A stretch of 64,000 bases of DNA from Burkholderia sp. WP9 (GCF_900104795.1 NZ_FNTG01000003.1:124001-188000), one strand, 5' to 3'; shown: positions 38,390 through 47,318, counted from the stretch's first letter. Translations and numbers: made by a program. Notes: generated from the letters alone by a model not told the origin.

Positions 38390-38797
38390 TTATCCCTTGG
38401 ACTTTGATTTCCACACATTCCGTATATATTGCCAGGCTGGAATACCCGCGACCACAATAGCTGCCGCCGTAAGCGCGGCAGTACCGAGTAGCTGCGCTCC
38501 GCCCAAGAAAAAGTCCATCGCGCCCGACAGCCCCTTTTTTCCAGCGCCACTTTCAAGGTAAGTCGTTGCGATGCCCATAAAGTGCCACATCAAAGCGATG
38601 ACCAGCCCGAGGGGGTAACAGCCAAGCGCAGTGGTCCTGAAACGCTTTACAAAGCCCAGCGCAACTCCTGAGAACACGGCCGGCAACACGGTAGCAAGGG
38701 TCATGCGCCAGTCACTTGCGTTCTGGATGAACGTCAGGCTTACCGTCGCGATTGAACCGACAAAAACGCCTATACAGAATAGTCCAAGCTCTTCCAT
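38390..38797 (-). CDS. Small membrane protein (four membrane helices)
   Basis: The ATG at 38797 is preferred because GAGGTAAGG lies just upstream on the minus strand; the frame extends eight codons further. The 135-residue product has about four membrane segments: LGLFCIGVFVGSIATVSLTF, TLATVLPAVFSGVALGF, CYPLGLVIALMWHFMG and LLGTAALTAAAIVVAGIPA. It ends in a basic KSKSKG tail. No family was recognised. Small helical proteins of this kind next to a lysozyme-like gene could be a holin-like partner, but no holin motif is evident. Confidence 0.6.
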   Translation of the reverse strand: MEELGLFCIGVFVGSIATVSLTFIQNASDWRMTLATVLPAVFSGVALGFVKRFRTTALGCYPLGLVIALMWHFMGIATTYLESGAGKKGLSGAMDFFLGGAQLLGTAALTAAAIVVAGIPAWQYIRNVWKSKSKG

Positions 38798-38893
38798 CGC
38801 CTTACCTCTTCCGTGAGACACAAGTGTCCAAGCAAAACAAATAGTGCGCCGCGGCGTATCTCACTAGGCAGAGGCAAGCGTGTACAGAGGCCG

Positions 38894-39490
38894 CTAATTC
38901 AGTGCGGCCCTTAATGCCTGCTCGATCGACTTGGCATATCCAGCGATGAGGTCAGCCTGGTCCTGACCGTTAATAATCCTGCGAGCGCCAACGTAATCGA
39001 CGCCGCTGGCATTAATGTATGTTTTAAGTGCCTTTCCGGTGAACAAGCCCTCGCGCATCCCGATCGAAATTACGCGATAGGCAGTGAGCGGATCGAGGGC
39101 TCGTTCGGGATCAGCAATCAAAGCTCCGCCGAGGCCAAGGCAATCACCCAGTTGAGCATAGTTGCCTCGACCGGTAAGCTGTACATAACCCCGCCCTTTG
39201 AATTTTGCGCCGTCGCCTGGCTGGGTGTTGCCCAATTCCACACTGAGGCTGCCCGGCGGATCATATTTTCCAAAATATGATTCACCACCAAACTCCGTAA
39301 TAGGCTGCCAGGAATCAGCGCACTCGTGTTTCACGGTGGCAAACATGTACGCTACCCATTGAACATCGTTTATATCTGGATCCAGTTGCACGAATCCCAG
39401 CAGGCGATCAAGCCCCGATAGCTTGGGCGACGATAGAGGCGAGAACTGCTTGCCGTAAGCCAGGAAGAAGGTCTGGTGATTGAACCACAT
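38894..39490 (-). CDS. GH19-type lysozyme/chitinase (endolysin-like)
   Basis: I chose the ATG at 39490 (198 residues), with AGGG 6 bp upstream; in-frame ATGs at 39496, 39529 and 39604 exist. The start MWFNHQTFFLAYGKQF fits GH19-like endolysins. The catalytic region has FATVKHECADSWQPI with the expected general-acid Glu, ESYFGKYDPPG, LGNTQPGDGAKFKGRGYVQL and TGRGNYAQLGDCLGL. Such enzymes cut the glycan strands of peptidoglycan or chitin. No signal peptide is seen, so release would need a holin-like pore, lysis or a secretion system. Membrane-protein genes flank it on both sides on the same strand. Confidence 0.8.
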   Translation of the reverse strand: MWFNHQTFFLAYGKQFSPLSSPKLSGLDRLLGFVQLDPDINDVQWVAYMFATVKHECADSWQPITEFGGESYFGKYDPPGSLSVELGNTQPGDGAKFKGRGYVQLTGRGNYAQLGDCLGLGGALIADPERALDPLTAYRVISIGMREGLFTGKALKTYINASGVDYVGARRIINGQDQADLIAGYAKSIEQALRAALN

Positions 39491-39518
39491 GAGCATCCCT
39501 CGTTGAGACTGCACTAAA

Positions 39519-40064
39519 TCATTTTCCATTGCTAAAACCCAATACCGAAAAACATTTCTGTATCTGATTAAATGCGTACGGGACAAACAATGCAATGCCA
39601 CCAAATAAATACTTCATCATACCTGTCATCGCCGCTTCTGACGCATCGCCGTCAACACCGTACCGCCACATGGCTATCGCCCCAAAGCCCAGAAACATTG
39701 CCAAGATGACGATCATGCCAAATACGGCAATTATTCTGCTTGTGCTTCCTGCCAATACGGAATAATCAGCAGGCTCGTGTGAAACGACCTGCTCTCTTGT
39801 GCCGTCCGGTTGCACCGTGGTCGTTGTTATTGGTTCGGGCGGTGGTTTGCTGACAATGGCCTCCTCCGACAACGCGGCTGCCAGCGACCAGCTCGGATCT
39901 CTAGTCAGACTTCTGGCGACAATTAGAATCGCAAAAAAGGAAATGACATACGTCATGAATATGACAAACCCTACCGCAAACGACGACGCCTGAGAAATAT
40001 CACTATTGCCAGCAGATGCTACCCCTGGAACCAGAATGATAGACATTGCAAATAGTCGCTTCAT
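39519..40064 (-). CDS. Exported membrane protein, unknown function
   Basis: A 181-residue protein with a cleavable-looking signal peptide (MKRLFAMSIILVPGVASAGN) followed by membrane segments VGFVIFMTYVISFFAILIVA, IIAVFGMIVILAMFLGFGAI and YLFGGIALFVPYAF. Between the first two lies a Pro/Thr-rich loop (EPITTTTVQPDGTREQ). No family was recognised. It is upstream of the lysozyme-like gene on the same strand (its stop lies 29 bp before the chosen ATG at 39490), so the two are probably expressed together. Confidence 0.6.
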   Translation of the reverse strand: MKRLFAMSIILVPGVASAGNSDISQASSFAVGFVIFMTYVISFFAILIVARSLTRDPSWSLAAALSEEAIVSKPPPEPITTTTVQPDGTREQVVSHEPADYSVLAGSTSRIIAVFGMIVILAMFLGFGAIAMWRYGVDGDASEAAMTGMMKYLFGGIALFVPYAFNQIQKCFSVLGFSNGK

Positions 40065-40564
40065 TGGTAATCATTTTAAGTTCGTTATTTGCGCGTCGCT
40101 GGCATGTTTTATAAACTGAGGCCAGTATTACTCCGGATGCCGTGCGGTCACGGGTAGCGGCAACTTTGGGATTCGTATTTAAATTAAATTTCAGGACCGT
40201 GTTTTTTCCGCTCGTCAGATTTTCGCCGAATGATCACGACTCGCCCAATTTCCGCTCGATACATTTTTCCAGTTCCGGTTCAGGTATGTATGTACACCAT
40301 TATCTTAACTCTCGAGGTCAAACTGACGTTTTGACTATTTGGTATAGGGAAAGATTGAGGTATTTCAAAGTACAGACTGACTGTATCGTGCGCTTCCTAA
40401 CATACGACCTGTGTTAAGTAAGTCATGTGTCAGAAATGCAGACCGTTCGAGCCTATCAATTCGCAGCGCAGCATAAATTTGGTCTGCGTATGCTGAGACG
40501 AAACGGCTTTCTTCCTTCCTCAGTCTGCGCCTCTACCTACACTGGAGTAATTTGGAGGGGCATC
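40065..40564 (+). other. Intergenic region in the membrane-protein cluster
   Basis: These 500 bp are AT-rich with short frames only. The frame at 40142-40417 has no ribosome-binding site and an atypical product. The region probably holds divergent promoters for the genes at 40064 (minus) and 40565 (plus). Confidence 0.35.
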
Positions 40565-40894
40565 ATGGCAGTGACATCGGAGCAACTGAGAAAATACCGG
40601 CGGTTCTTCCGTATCGCGCTTTTTGTATCAGTTGTGGCATCGATTGCCTCCTTCCTTTGGTTCATCGGCACTGCTGGCCCTAGTTCTGACGGTACGATCG
40701 TGGTCTCAGGCGCAGCGGTCCTAGTCAGTTTGATCGGTCTGGTCATAACGACAGTGACGAACTGGCGGAGAGACAAACGTGACGCCTTACGCGACAAGCT
40801 TGAGATGGAACGAATTCGACTCGAGAACGAGCGACTTCGCCGTGACCTTGCCAATAGCGCGGCGCAGACTACGGAGCGCGACGGTACTAGTTAA
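40565..40894 (+). CDS. Small membrane protein with C-terminal coiled coil
   Basis: A 109-residue protein; the ATG at 40565 has GGAGGGG upstream. Two membrane segments (FRIALFVSVVASIASFLWFI and IVVSGAAVLVSLIGLVITTV) are followed by a highly charged coiled coil (RDKLEMERIRLENERLRRDL). The topology suggests both ends in the cytoplasm. No family was recognised. Confidence 0.65.
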   Translation: MAVTSEQLRKYRRFFRIALFVSVVASIASFLWFIGTAGPSSDGTIVVSGAAVLVSLIGLVITTVTNWRRDKRDALRDKLEMERIRLENERLRRDLANSAAQTTERDGTS

Positions 40895-41315
40895 GTTAGC
40901 CCTGCCGGCGCGCCGAGGGCGGCTGGTTCGTGCCAGTTTGTACTGTTGCTTAACCGGTGAAGGCCCTTTATGCCAAGGGCTGGGTACAACAGCGGAGAAG
41001 GATGCGCGCGGTACATGGCAAAGCGTACCGTTGCAGCAAGACGTCGATGCGGACTGAACGAGCCAATACTTTGTCTACCCGACGATGCTATTGAAGATCT
41101 GTCAACTCTCTGCGATCCCTGCCCAGGACGACACTGACGTCCAACACCTGTGTTGTACGCGCAGAATGAAATCGCGAAAAAGTCGGGCGTCCAATCCCCA
41201 CTTTTTCGCACCGGGCATTTTCATGCTAATAGTGACGGTCGTTGCCTACCATTGGCGCCCTTATTGCGAACAGCTGCTTGCGCGTGCCGACGATGGGCCC
41301 GTCACGGGCGTAGCC
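40895..41315 (+). other. Gene-poor spacer
   Basis: No supported gene or clear signal was found in these 421 bp. Open frames on both strands are short and partly antisense to each other. Confidence 0.35.
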
Positions 41316-41846
41316 TCACTGAGATGCACCTCCCGCGTCCGCTGGAAGAGGGCCTTGGCCTTGGAAGAATTTCTGGGTTGCCTCGCTGTGATTTTGGGCT
41401 TTGGCCACCGCGGCTGCATAACCGGCGCTTGCGAGATCTGCCTCAATGGCTGCACTGCCCGCGTTATCTGTGTCGACCGCGCCTGCTGAGGTGGAGACGC
41501 TGGCAGAAGAGTCGAACAATGTTGCAAGATTGATCTTGTTTGGCCCGAAAAACACGCTCCAGAACTCTACGGCTCCCCCTGCGATCACAAAGAACAAGAC
41601 AGCCCAAACCATTACCATGGAGGGTAGGCGAAGCGCGCTTTTGTCTAACGACGTGAGCGTCGAAAACACAAACAACAGTACCATGCCGATCAGTACAACC
41701 ACACCGCCGACAATTGTCTGCGCAGTACCGATGTTGAACTTCAGGACAATCGCGACAACGGCAACAAGCGCGACAACAGCCAGCGCAAACCTCATCGCCG
41801 GTACCTGCTTGATTGCCTCGCGAAGAATCGCCAGCAAACCATCCAT
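41316..41846 (-). CDS. Membrane protein with three helices, unknown function
   Basis: A 176-residue protein with AAGGG upstream of the ATG. An amphipathic N-terminus (MDGLLAILREAIKQVP) precedes three membrane segments: FALAVVALVAVVAIVL, TIVGGVVVLIGMVLLFVF and MVMVWAVLFFVIAGGAVEFW. The soluble tail of about 75 residues is Ala/Ser-rich and ends with a Gly/Pro stretch. No family was recognised. It is the last gene of the membrane-protein cluster before the mobile-element stack. Confidence 0.65.
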   Translation of the reverse strand: MDGLLAILREAIKQVPAMRFALAVVALVAVVAIVLKFNIGTAQTIVGGVVVLIGMVLLFVFSTLTSLDKSALRLPSMVMVWAVLFFVIAGGAVEFWSVFFGPNKINLATLFDSSASVSTSAGAVDTDNAGSAAIEADLASAGYAAAVAKAQNHSEATQKFFQGQGPLPADAGGASQ

Positions 41847-42161
41847 GGCCGTACCCTTGTTTGAGTTTAAAACGCTCTGAGCCTCTGCACGTCAGCGCTT
41901 GGCAGATTTTAGACTTGCTTGGCGCCGCGGTGAACGCAATGTATGGTTCAGTTTCAGACAATCTTACATATGCCCAACACTGCTGAGGTTCGGGTTGGCT
42001 CGAAGGGCACTGCCGTCTTGAGAAATTGACATAAAACCTGGTGAGCACCCATCGACAGTGTAGAGGCTAAGTTGTAATGTCCGCTTTTAGCCAAGTTCAA
42101 ATGTCCGCTTTTCCGCAGCGTAAGCTGACCGTCCGCCGGGGTTCCGGCGCGGGAGGCTTTG

Positions 42162-42791
42162 ATGGCTGCGAGCGAACGGATAACGATGACGATGCGCGAA
42201 CTGGACAGGTTCAAGGTCATTCAGGACGTCGCCGACGGCAGGCTCAAGCCGTGGCGCGCGGCAGAACGGCTCAGGCTGACGACGCGGCAGATTCGCCGCC
42301 TCGTTGGCCGGTTGCGCGAGCATGGACCGGAAGGTCTCGTGTCGCGTCGGCGCGCGAAGCCCAGCAACAACCGCCTGGATTCAGTGAAGGCCGATCAGGC
42401 GCTCTCGATCATCCGTGACCGCTATGCCGATTTTGGGCCGACACTGGCCTGCGAGAAGCTGGTCGAATCTCACGGCATCCGGCTTGCCAAGGAGACCGTC
42501 AGGCGCCTGATGACGGATGCAGGTCTCTGGGTGCCCCGGCGGCAGCGGCCGCCAAAGATCTACCAGCCACGCGCGCGGCGCGCGTGCCTGGGCGAACTGA
42601 TCCAGATCGACGGCAGCGATCACCGGTGGTTTGAGGACCGGGCACCGGCCTGCTCGCTGCTGGTGTACGTCGACGACGCGACCAGCCGGCTGATGATGCT
42701 GCATTTCACAGCCACTGAGTCGACCTTCAGCTACTTCGAGGCGACGCGCGCGTACATTGAACGTCATGGCAAGCCCGTCGCGTTCTACAGC
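42162..42791 (+). pseudogene. ISNCY transposase, N-terminal part
   Basis: The ATG at 42162 follows GGGAGG by 5 bp. The 210 residues before the break contain an N-terminal helix-turn-helix (AAERLRLTTRQIRRLVGRLR), a linker and the start of the DDE integrase core (GELIQIDGSDHRWFEDR, then YVDDATSRLM with the next acid). The frame breaks in HGKPVAFYS, where the IS21-family element begins. The chimeric frame runs on to a stop at 42882-42884 inside the IS21 end. The rest of the transposase is at 56297. The family call is from motif memory. Confidence 0.82.
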
Positions 42792-42918
42792 TGTGAATTT
42801 CCGGCATATAGGCGCCATTTCGTTTTCGGCGTAATGGCGCCACCGGATTTCCGGCGTAATGGAGCCACGGCGTTTTCGGCGTAAAGGCGCCAGTAGTTTT
42901 GCGGCGTAATGGCGCCAC
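42792..42918. repeat. IS21 multiple terminal repeats, left end
   Basis: Five copies of a unit like TTTTCGGCGTAATGGCGCC are spaced through 127 bp. Two inverse copies lie at the right end (about 56239-56283). IS21 elements carry such repeats as IstA binding sites. Confidence 0.8.
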
Positions 42919-42963
42919 CCAGATGACGAGCAGCGAGGGTTCGAACTTCATTGATCGGCTAGA

Positions 42964-42984
42964 CTCCCGGCCTTTTGCCGGGAG
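42964..42984. other. Stem-loop in the istA leader
   Basis: CTCCCGGC and GCCGGGAG form a perfect 8-bp stem around a CTTTT loop, between the IS21 left end and the original istA ribosome-binding site. It may limit readthrough from outside promoters into istA. Confidence 0.45.
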
Positions 42985-43150
42985 AGGCCGTGGCCAATCG
43001 GAGGTTCGTTAGGTAAGTCAGAAAATTAGGTTCGGTTGAATATGAGGCAGCGGATTGGGGAGGCCCTTCCCGGGGTTGTGAGGCTATCGTCTGGCCCGGG
43101 AAGGGAACTTGGGAGCGAGGTCACTCGCTCGAATGCTTCACCTAATAAAC

Positions 43151-44161
43151 TCAAAGGCTTTCCAGAAATTTGAGCAGTGAATCGGGTGGGCGATAAAAAG
43201 GCACCTTGACTCTGGGCGCTTTCACCGCCGCAAGTGCTCGGCGCTTCATTGCCTGATCTGCCTCGACATAGCCGTGCGTCGTCAGGGGGCTTTCATGTCC
43301 GAGCCAGAGCGCAACCTCGGTGATACCTACACCGGCCTGCAAGAGATGCGTGGCAACCGTGTGCCTCATGGAATGCGGGGTAATATGGCGCTTCAGAAGC
43401 GATGGACAGGTCTTCGCTGCTGCCGTCAGTGCCAGCGAAAATCGTTCAGCCACGTTTGCGCGCGTCATTGGTCCGCCATGGCGACTTGGCAGCAGCGGCT
43501 GTTCCGGTTGTAAACGCTGGTTACGTATCCAGGTGCGTATCGCTGCCGCAGTTTCACGCCATAGGGGTACGGCACGCTGCTTCCGCCCCTTGCCATGCAG
43601 GCGTACCCACGGCGTCGCAGCGAGCGTTACATCGGCTACCCGCATTCCTGTCAGCTCCGACACTCGGGCTCCAGTGTTGTACAGCAGTGCGAGCAATAGA
43701 CGGTCGCGCTGCCCGAACCACGTATCCGGATCGGGCGCACCCAACAAGGCGTGAACTTCCTCACGTGAGAGAAATCCGAGAAGCGGTCTCTCGAAACGTT
43801 TCGTTGGGATCGAGAGAATTTGTTGAGCCAGGTGCAGTGCTTGCGGACATCGCATCGTGACATAGTGGTAGAAGGTCCGTATTGCGGAAAGCCGGGCATT
43901 GCGACTGCGAATGCTATTGGATCGTGCAGTTTCGAGGTGGTCCAGAAAGGCAGTGATCAATGTGACGTCGAGCTCGTCGAGAGTTAACTTCTCGGGCGGC
44001 TTATGCAACACTTGCTGAGCGTAGGTCAATAGCATACGGAAGGTGTCACGGTATGATTCGACCGTTCTTGCACTCGCATTCTGCTGCTGCATTAGCCGCT
44101 CGACGAAGAACCGCTGGAGGAGCGAGGCAAACTCCTGTGGCTGGCTGGTGACAAGGCTCAT
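43151..44161 (-). CDS. ritC: RIT tyrosine recombinase, third gene
   Basis: A 336-residue tyrosine recombinase. The N-terminal core-binding domain has NASARTVESYRDTFRMLLTY. The catalytic domain has the first Arg in TGARVSELTGM, HSMRHTVATHLL as the HxxR box, and the nucleophile Tyr in LGHESPLTTHGYVEAD. Its start overlaps the second gene's stop (ATGA). The three RIT recombinases are thought to act together. A hairpin with 11-bp arms CCCTTCCCGGG lies downstream at 43064-43105 but has no T-run. Confidence 0.88.
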   Translation of the reverse strand: MSLVTSQPQEFASLLQRFFVERLMQQQNASARTVESYRDTFRMLLTYAQQVLHKPPEKLTLDELDVTLITAFLDHLETARSNSIRSRNARLSAIRTFYHYVTMRCPQALHLAQQILSIPTKRFERPLLGFLSREEVHALLGAPDPDTWFGQRDRLLLALLYNTGARVSELTGMRVADVTLAATPWVRLHGKGRKQRAVPLWRETAAAIRTWIRNQRLQPEQPLLPSRHGGPMTRANVAERFSLALTAAAKTCPSLLKRHITPHSMRHTVATHLLQAGVGITEVALWLGHESPLTTHGYVEADQAMKRRALAAVKAPRVKVPFYRPPDSLLKFLESL

Positions 44162-45108
44162 GTCGATTCTCCTTTGGCATACTGATGAAAGCGCTCTCCA
44201 ACGATTGCCATCAGTTCCGGCACCGCCGTACAGTACCAGTAAGTGTGGGCAACTGAAGCGTGGCCGAGATAAGTCGAGAGCGCGAGGATTGCGTGGTCAG
44301 CATCGATCCCGTGGCGGTCGGCGCGCAACAGACTGTTGGCGACAAAACTATGTCTGAAGTCATAACAGCGATGATGCGCATAATCGCCTCGTGGCAACCA
44401 CCCGAGTCGACGGCATAGGGTTTCCAACGCGCACTGGAGCGTTGGTACGCCGGCTGCCTTACCTTTGTCGAGCAGAAAAAAACGGTCGCTGCCTGGCTGG
44501 CGCACGAGGCGATCACGCTGTTGAGCATACGTGCGTAGTGCCTCTGTGGTGCTCGGATGCAATGGAATCAAGCGGCTTCGATGCCCTTTTGCTTCCTGGA
44601 CCAACAGCAGTCCCTGATCAAGATCGACGTCATTACGTGTCAGGCGTGTGGCCTCTATCGGGCGTAGTCCACTTGCTGCGAGCAGCCCGATCATGGTCTT
44701 GCAGGTCGCAGGACGCAGGCCATCCCGAGGCTGCAGGCCGGCGGTAGCTGCCATCAGCATCGATACTTCCTGTTGAGTGAAAATATGTGGCGTCAATCGG
44801 CGATAGGCTCTGCCGAGCAACCTTCCTGGCGGCACCTCGGTCACTGGATCGAAACGCTGCCAGTACCGCGCAAAACCCCGCAGCAGCTCAAGACGCCGAG
44901 CCCAAGTAAAGTATTGACTTCGTTTCGTCGATTGAGCCCATGCCACGGCGAGTTCGACGACAAGGTGTGACTGCGGGGGCGTCTGCCGATCAGCGAACCG
45001 CCCGAATTGCCGCAGTCTGGGCGCGTCGCCCACGACATTAAATCCAGCGTTGCGCCGATACGCAAGGTAGTCTTCGATGCGCTCGGTCCAAAGTCGGGGC
45101 GCATTCAT
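44158..45108 (-). CDS. ritB: RIT tyrosine recombinase, second gene
   Basis: A 316-residue tyrosine recombinase. The ATG at 45108 overlaps the first gene's stop (ATGA); a longer start at 45126 is possible. Catalytic landmarks are LLAASGLRPIEATRLTRNDV, RCYDFRHSFVANSLL and LGHASVAHTYWYCTAVPEL. The N-terminal region (IEDYLAYRRNAGFNVVGD) is the usual SAM-like domain. Middle position and overlaps on both sides are typical of RIT operons. Confidence 0.88.
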   Translation of the reverse strand: MNAPRLWTERIEDYLAYRRNAGFNVVGDAPRLRQFGRFADRQTPPQSHLVVELAVAWAQSTKRSQYFTWARRLELLRGFARYWQRFDPVTEVPPGRLLGRAYRRLTPHIFTQQEVSMLMAATAGLQPRDGLRPATCKTMIGLLAASGLRPIEATRLTRNDVDLDQGLLLVQEAKGHRSRLIPLHPSTTEALRTYAQQRDRLVRQPGSDRFFLLDKGKAAGVPTLQCALETLCRRLGWLPRGDYAHHRCYDFRHSFVANSLLRADRHGIDADHAILALSTYLGHASVAHTYWYCTAVPELMAIVGERFHQYAKGEST

Positions 45109-46376
45109 GATCGATGCTCCGGCCATGGTTGCGCTACCTTGCGCAGACGATCAAGATCAACCCTGGTGTAAAGCGTCGTCGTGTTGAGATGTCTGTGCCC
45201 CAGTACATCGGCAACTTCTTTTAGCGATGCCCCACCTTGAATGAGGCGGGTTGCTGCCGTGCGTCGCAACACGTGGACGCCATGAAATCGCTCGTCGAGG
45301 CCTGCACGTACAAAGGCGCCTCTGATGAGGTGATTGATGGCAACGGCGTCAATCGGCATGTCGTACGGCGCGATTTGCCGGACAAAGACGGCACGATTAC
45401 TCGTATCGGGCCGTCCGTATTGTAAATAGCGGACAAGTGCGTGGGCCGTTTGTACCGGCAGCGGTAGCTTGCGTTCTCGTCCGCCCTTGTTATGAGTCAG
45501 CGTCACCGTTCCATTCTGCCAATCGAATGATTCCAACTGCAGTCGCACGACTTCCATGCGACGTAGCGCCAAATCGGTCAAAAACCGTGCAATTGCGAAA
45601 TCGCGCATGCCAATCGGTTTGGTCAAATCGAACGCTGCGAAAAAGAGATCCAGTTCCCTCTCGGTCATCGCAATCGGCAGAGGCGCCGGCATTGGTGGCG
45701 CCATCTTCGGGATCGCAGCGAAGAGAGCACGAGTGTCATCTCCGTTCAAGCCACGAAAGCGCAGATAACTTGCGAGATCAACGCAGTAGCTACGACGTGT
45801 CCCGTGACTCCGGCCTTTGAAACAGCGTGCGGTGAAGTCCTCAATATCCATTGAAGTCAGGTGACCGGCAGACACGGACCCCTGACCCTGACCGAAGACA
45901 GAGTCGAGGAAGCGGCGAATCCGCCAAAGGCGGTTACGGCAAGTGGTCTGCGCGTAACCGCAACTATCCACCAGATAATGCCTGTACAGTTCTAGTTCGA
46001 TGTCGACCGGCGTATGCAACTGAGGTCGTACGGTGCTGCACAACCCTTCCTCCTTGAGAACGGCCAGAAGATGGCGGAGAGCCGCGCGTACCGTGTTGAC
46101 ATGGCGCATACACGGTCGCGGACATCTGCAATGCGGCAAATGAACATCGACAAACTCCGTCACGAGAGCATCATCGATATCGGCAAGGGTCAACCGCTTG
46201 TTCTTGTTCAGCCGATGCGTAAAGTGACGCAAGGAGGCCAGATAGTGTTGAATCGTATCGTCCGCATATCGCAGGGCAAGCAAGTGATCAACGTATTTGG
46301 AGACGATGGCGTCTACGGGGCTCCCGATAGCTATGCCACAGCGCGATGAGTCCGCCGCCAATTTGCTGACAGTCAT
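45105..46376 (-). CDS. ritA: RIT tyrosine recombinase, first gene
   Basis: About 423 residues from the ATG at 46376, chosen because GGAGG lies 5 bp upstream on the minus strand; the frame is open to 46487. It has a two-part N-terminal region including a Cys/His-rich patch (VHLPHCRCPRPCMRH, residues about 90-105) that might bind metal. The catalytic domain shows ALRRMEVVRLQLESF, HVLRRTAATRLIQGG and LGHRHLNTTTLYTRVDLD. It is the longest of the trio and the first transcribed. Confidence 0.88.
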   Translation of the reverse strand: MTVSKLAADSSRCGIAIGSPVDAIVSKYVDHLLALRYADDTIQHYLASLRHFTHRLNKNKRLTLADIDDALVTEFVDVHLPHCRCPRPCMRHVNTVRAALRHLLAVLKEEGLCSTVRPQLHTPVDIELELYRHYLVDSCGYAQTTCRNRLWRIRRFLDSVFGQGQGSVSAGHLTSMDIEDFTARCFKGRSHGTRRSYCVDLASYLRFRGLNGDDTRALFAAIPKMAPPMPAPLPIAMTERELDLFFAAFDLTKPIGMRDFAIARFLTDLALRRMEVVRLQLESFDWQNGTVTLTHNKGGRERKLPLPVQTAHALVRYLQYGRPDTSNRAVFVRQIAPYDMPIDAVAINHLIRGAFVRAGLDERFHGVHVLRRTAATRLIQGGASLKEVADVLGHRHLNTTTLYTRVDLDRLRKVAQPWPEHRS

Positions 46377-46528
46377 GATGTCCTCCATGAACCAACGTAT
46401 GCATCGGTAGGAGTACACCGAAATTAGGTGCGCTTCAACAAAGGTCGCATCGCGGCTCTCTACGATACAGTCCGCGTACAAGGGCACTCACCGTGTCGCC
46501 TCTGAACCTAATTTCCGCCCGTGCCTAA

Positions 46529-46560
46529 CGAACCTTAGGTGAAGCTTCACCTAAGGTTCG
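46529..46560. repeat. Perfect 32-bp palindrome at the RIT right boundary
   Basis: The half-site CGAACCTTAGGTGAAG is followed directly by its exact reverse complement, with no spacer; the centre is an AAGCTT site. The outer bases overlap the RIT inverted repeat on one side and the duplicated AGGTTCG on the other. It lies 2 bp before the istA start codon. Confidence 0.9.
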
Positions 46561-46562
46561 AG

Positions 46563-47310
46563 ATGTACCAATACCGACAGATCCTGGTGCGCATGCGCCG
46601 AGGCGACTCTGACCGGGATATCGCACGATCGAAGACCATGGGGCGCAAGAAGATTGCGCAGGTGCGGGAGATTGCCGCCAGGAACGGATGGTTGGCGCGT
46701 GAAGCGGTTTTGCCCGACGAACACGTAATGGCCGCTTTCCTGGATCGCAAAGAGGCGCCGCTACCATCGAGCTGCGTCTCAACGTTGGAACCGTGGCGGG
46801 AGCAGATCACCAAGTGGCGGGCAACCGGAGTTCAATGCACGACGATCCACTCCACGCTCGTTCGCAACCACGGATACGGCGGCAGCTATTCGTCGGTCTA
46901 TCGTTTCCTTCTGCATATAGATGCATCGCACACGCCCGACGTGCCGCTGCGCCTGGAATTCAAGCCGGCCGAAGCGGCCCAGGTTGATTTCGGCGCTGGT
47001 CCGATGATGACCGACGCGCTCACCGGCGAGATCCACAAGACATGGTTCTTCGTCATGACCCTGGCCTGGTCGCGCCACCAATATGTTGAGTTTGTCCGAG
47101 ACCAGACGGTAGCAACCTGGCTGGGATGTCACCGGCGCGCGTTCGAGGCATTTGGTGGTGTGCCGGCTCGGGTCATCATCGACAATTGCAAGTGTGCGAT
47201 CACGCGCGCGTGCTATTACGAGCCCGAGGTGCAACGCGCGTACGGCGAGTGCGCAGAAGGATACGGTTTCAAGATTGATGCTTGTCCGCCAAGGGATCCG
47301 CAAAAAAAGG
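46563..47310 (+). pseudogene. istA: IS21 transposase IstA, N-terminal part
   Basis: The ATG at 46563 gives MYQYRQILVRMRRGDSDRDI, the classic IstA start with its helix-turn-helix. The DDE core begins with AAQVDFGAGPMM (first Asp) and continues to RVIIDNCKCAI (second Asp). The frame ends in DPQKK at the junction with the serine-recombinase element and meets a stop at 47315. The RIT insertion separated the gene from its original GGAGG, but the palindrome supplies an AAGG 6 bp before the ATG. Joined to 54635-55410 it gives 507 residues in frame. Confidence 0.9.
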
Positions 47311-47318
47311 CATAGGCT

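Larger units (their letters stand above)
43003..46560 (-). mobile_element. RIT element (recombinase in trio) inserted at the istA ribosome-binding site
   Basis: Three overlapping tyrosine recombinase genes on the minus strand are bounded by 31-bp inverted repeats at 43003-43033 and 46504-46534. Each repeat is made of the arms GGTTCGTTAGG and AAATTAGGTTC around 9 variable bases. The right side continues into a 32-bp palindrome ending at 46560. AGGTTCG occurs at both junctions (43002-43008 and 46554-46560), consistent with insertion into an original GGAGGTTCGAGATG start region of istA. The three-gene layout is the defining feature of RIT elements. Confidence 0.85.

Noticed and set aside
40142..40417. 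91-codon open frame in the membrane-protein cluster
   Set aside because: AT-rich region, atypical product and no ribosome-binding site.
42792..42918. CRISPR-like short repeats
   Set aside because: The repeats are the IS21 terminal repeats: uneven spacing, inverse copies at the other end, no spacers and no cas genes.
43064..43105. Hairpin after ritC as a rho-independent terminator
   Set aside because: The 11-bp arms are clear but no T-run follows on the minus strand.
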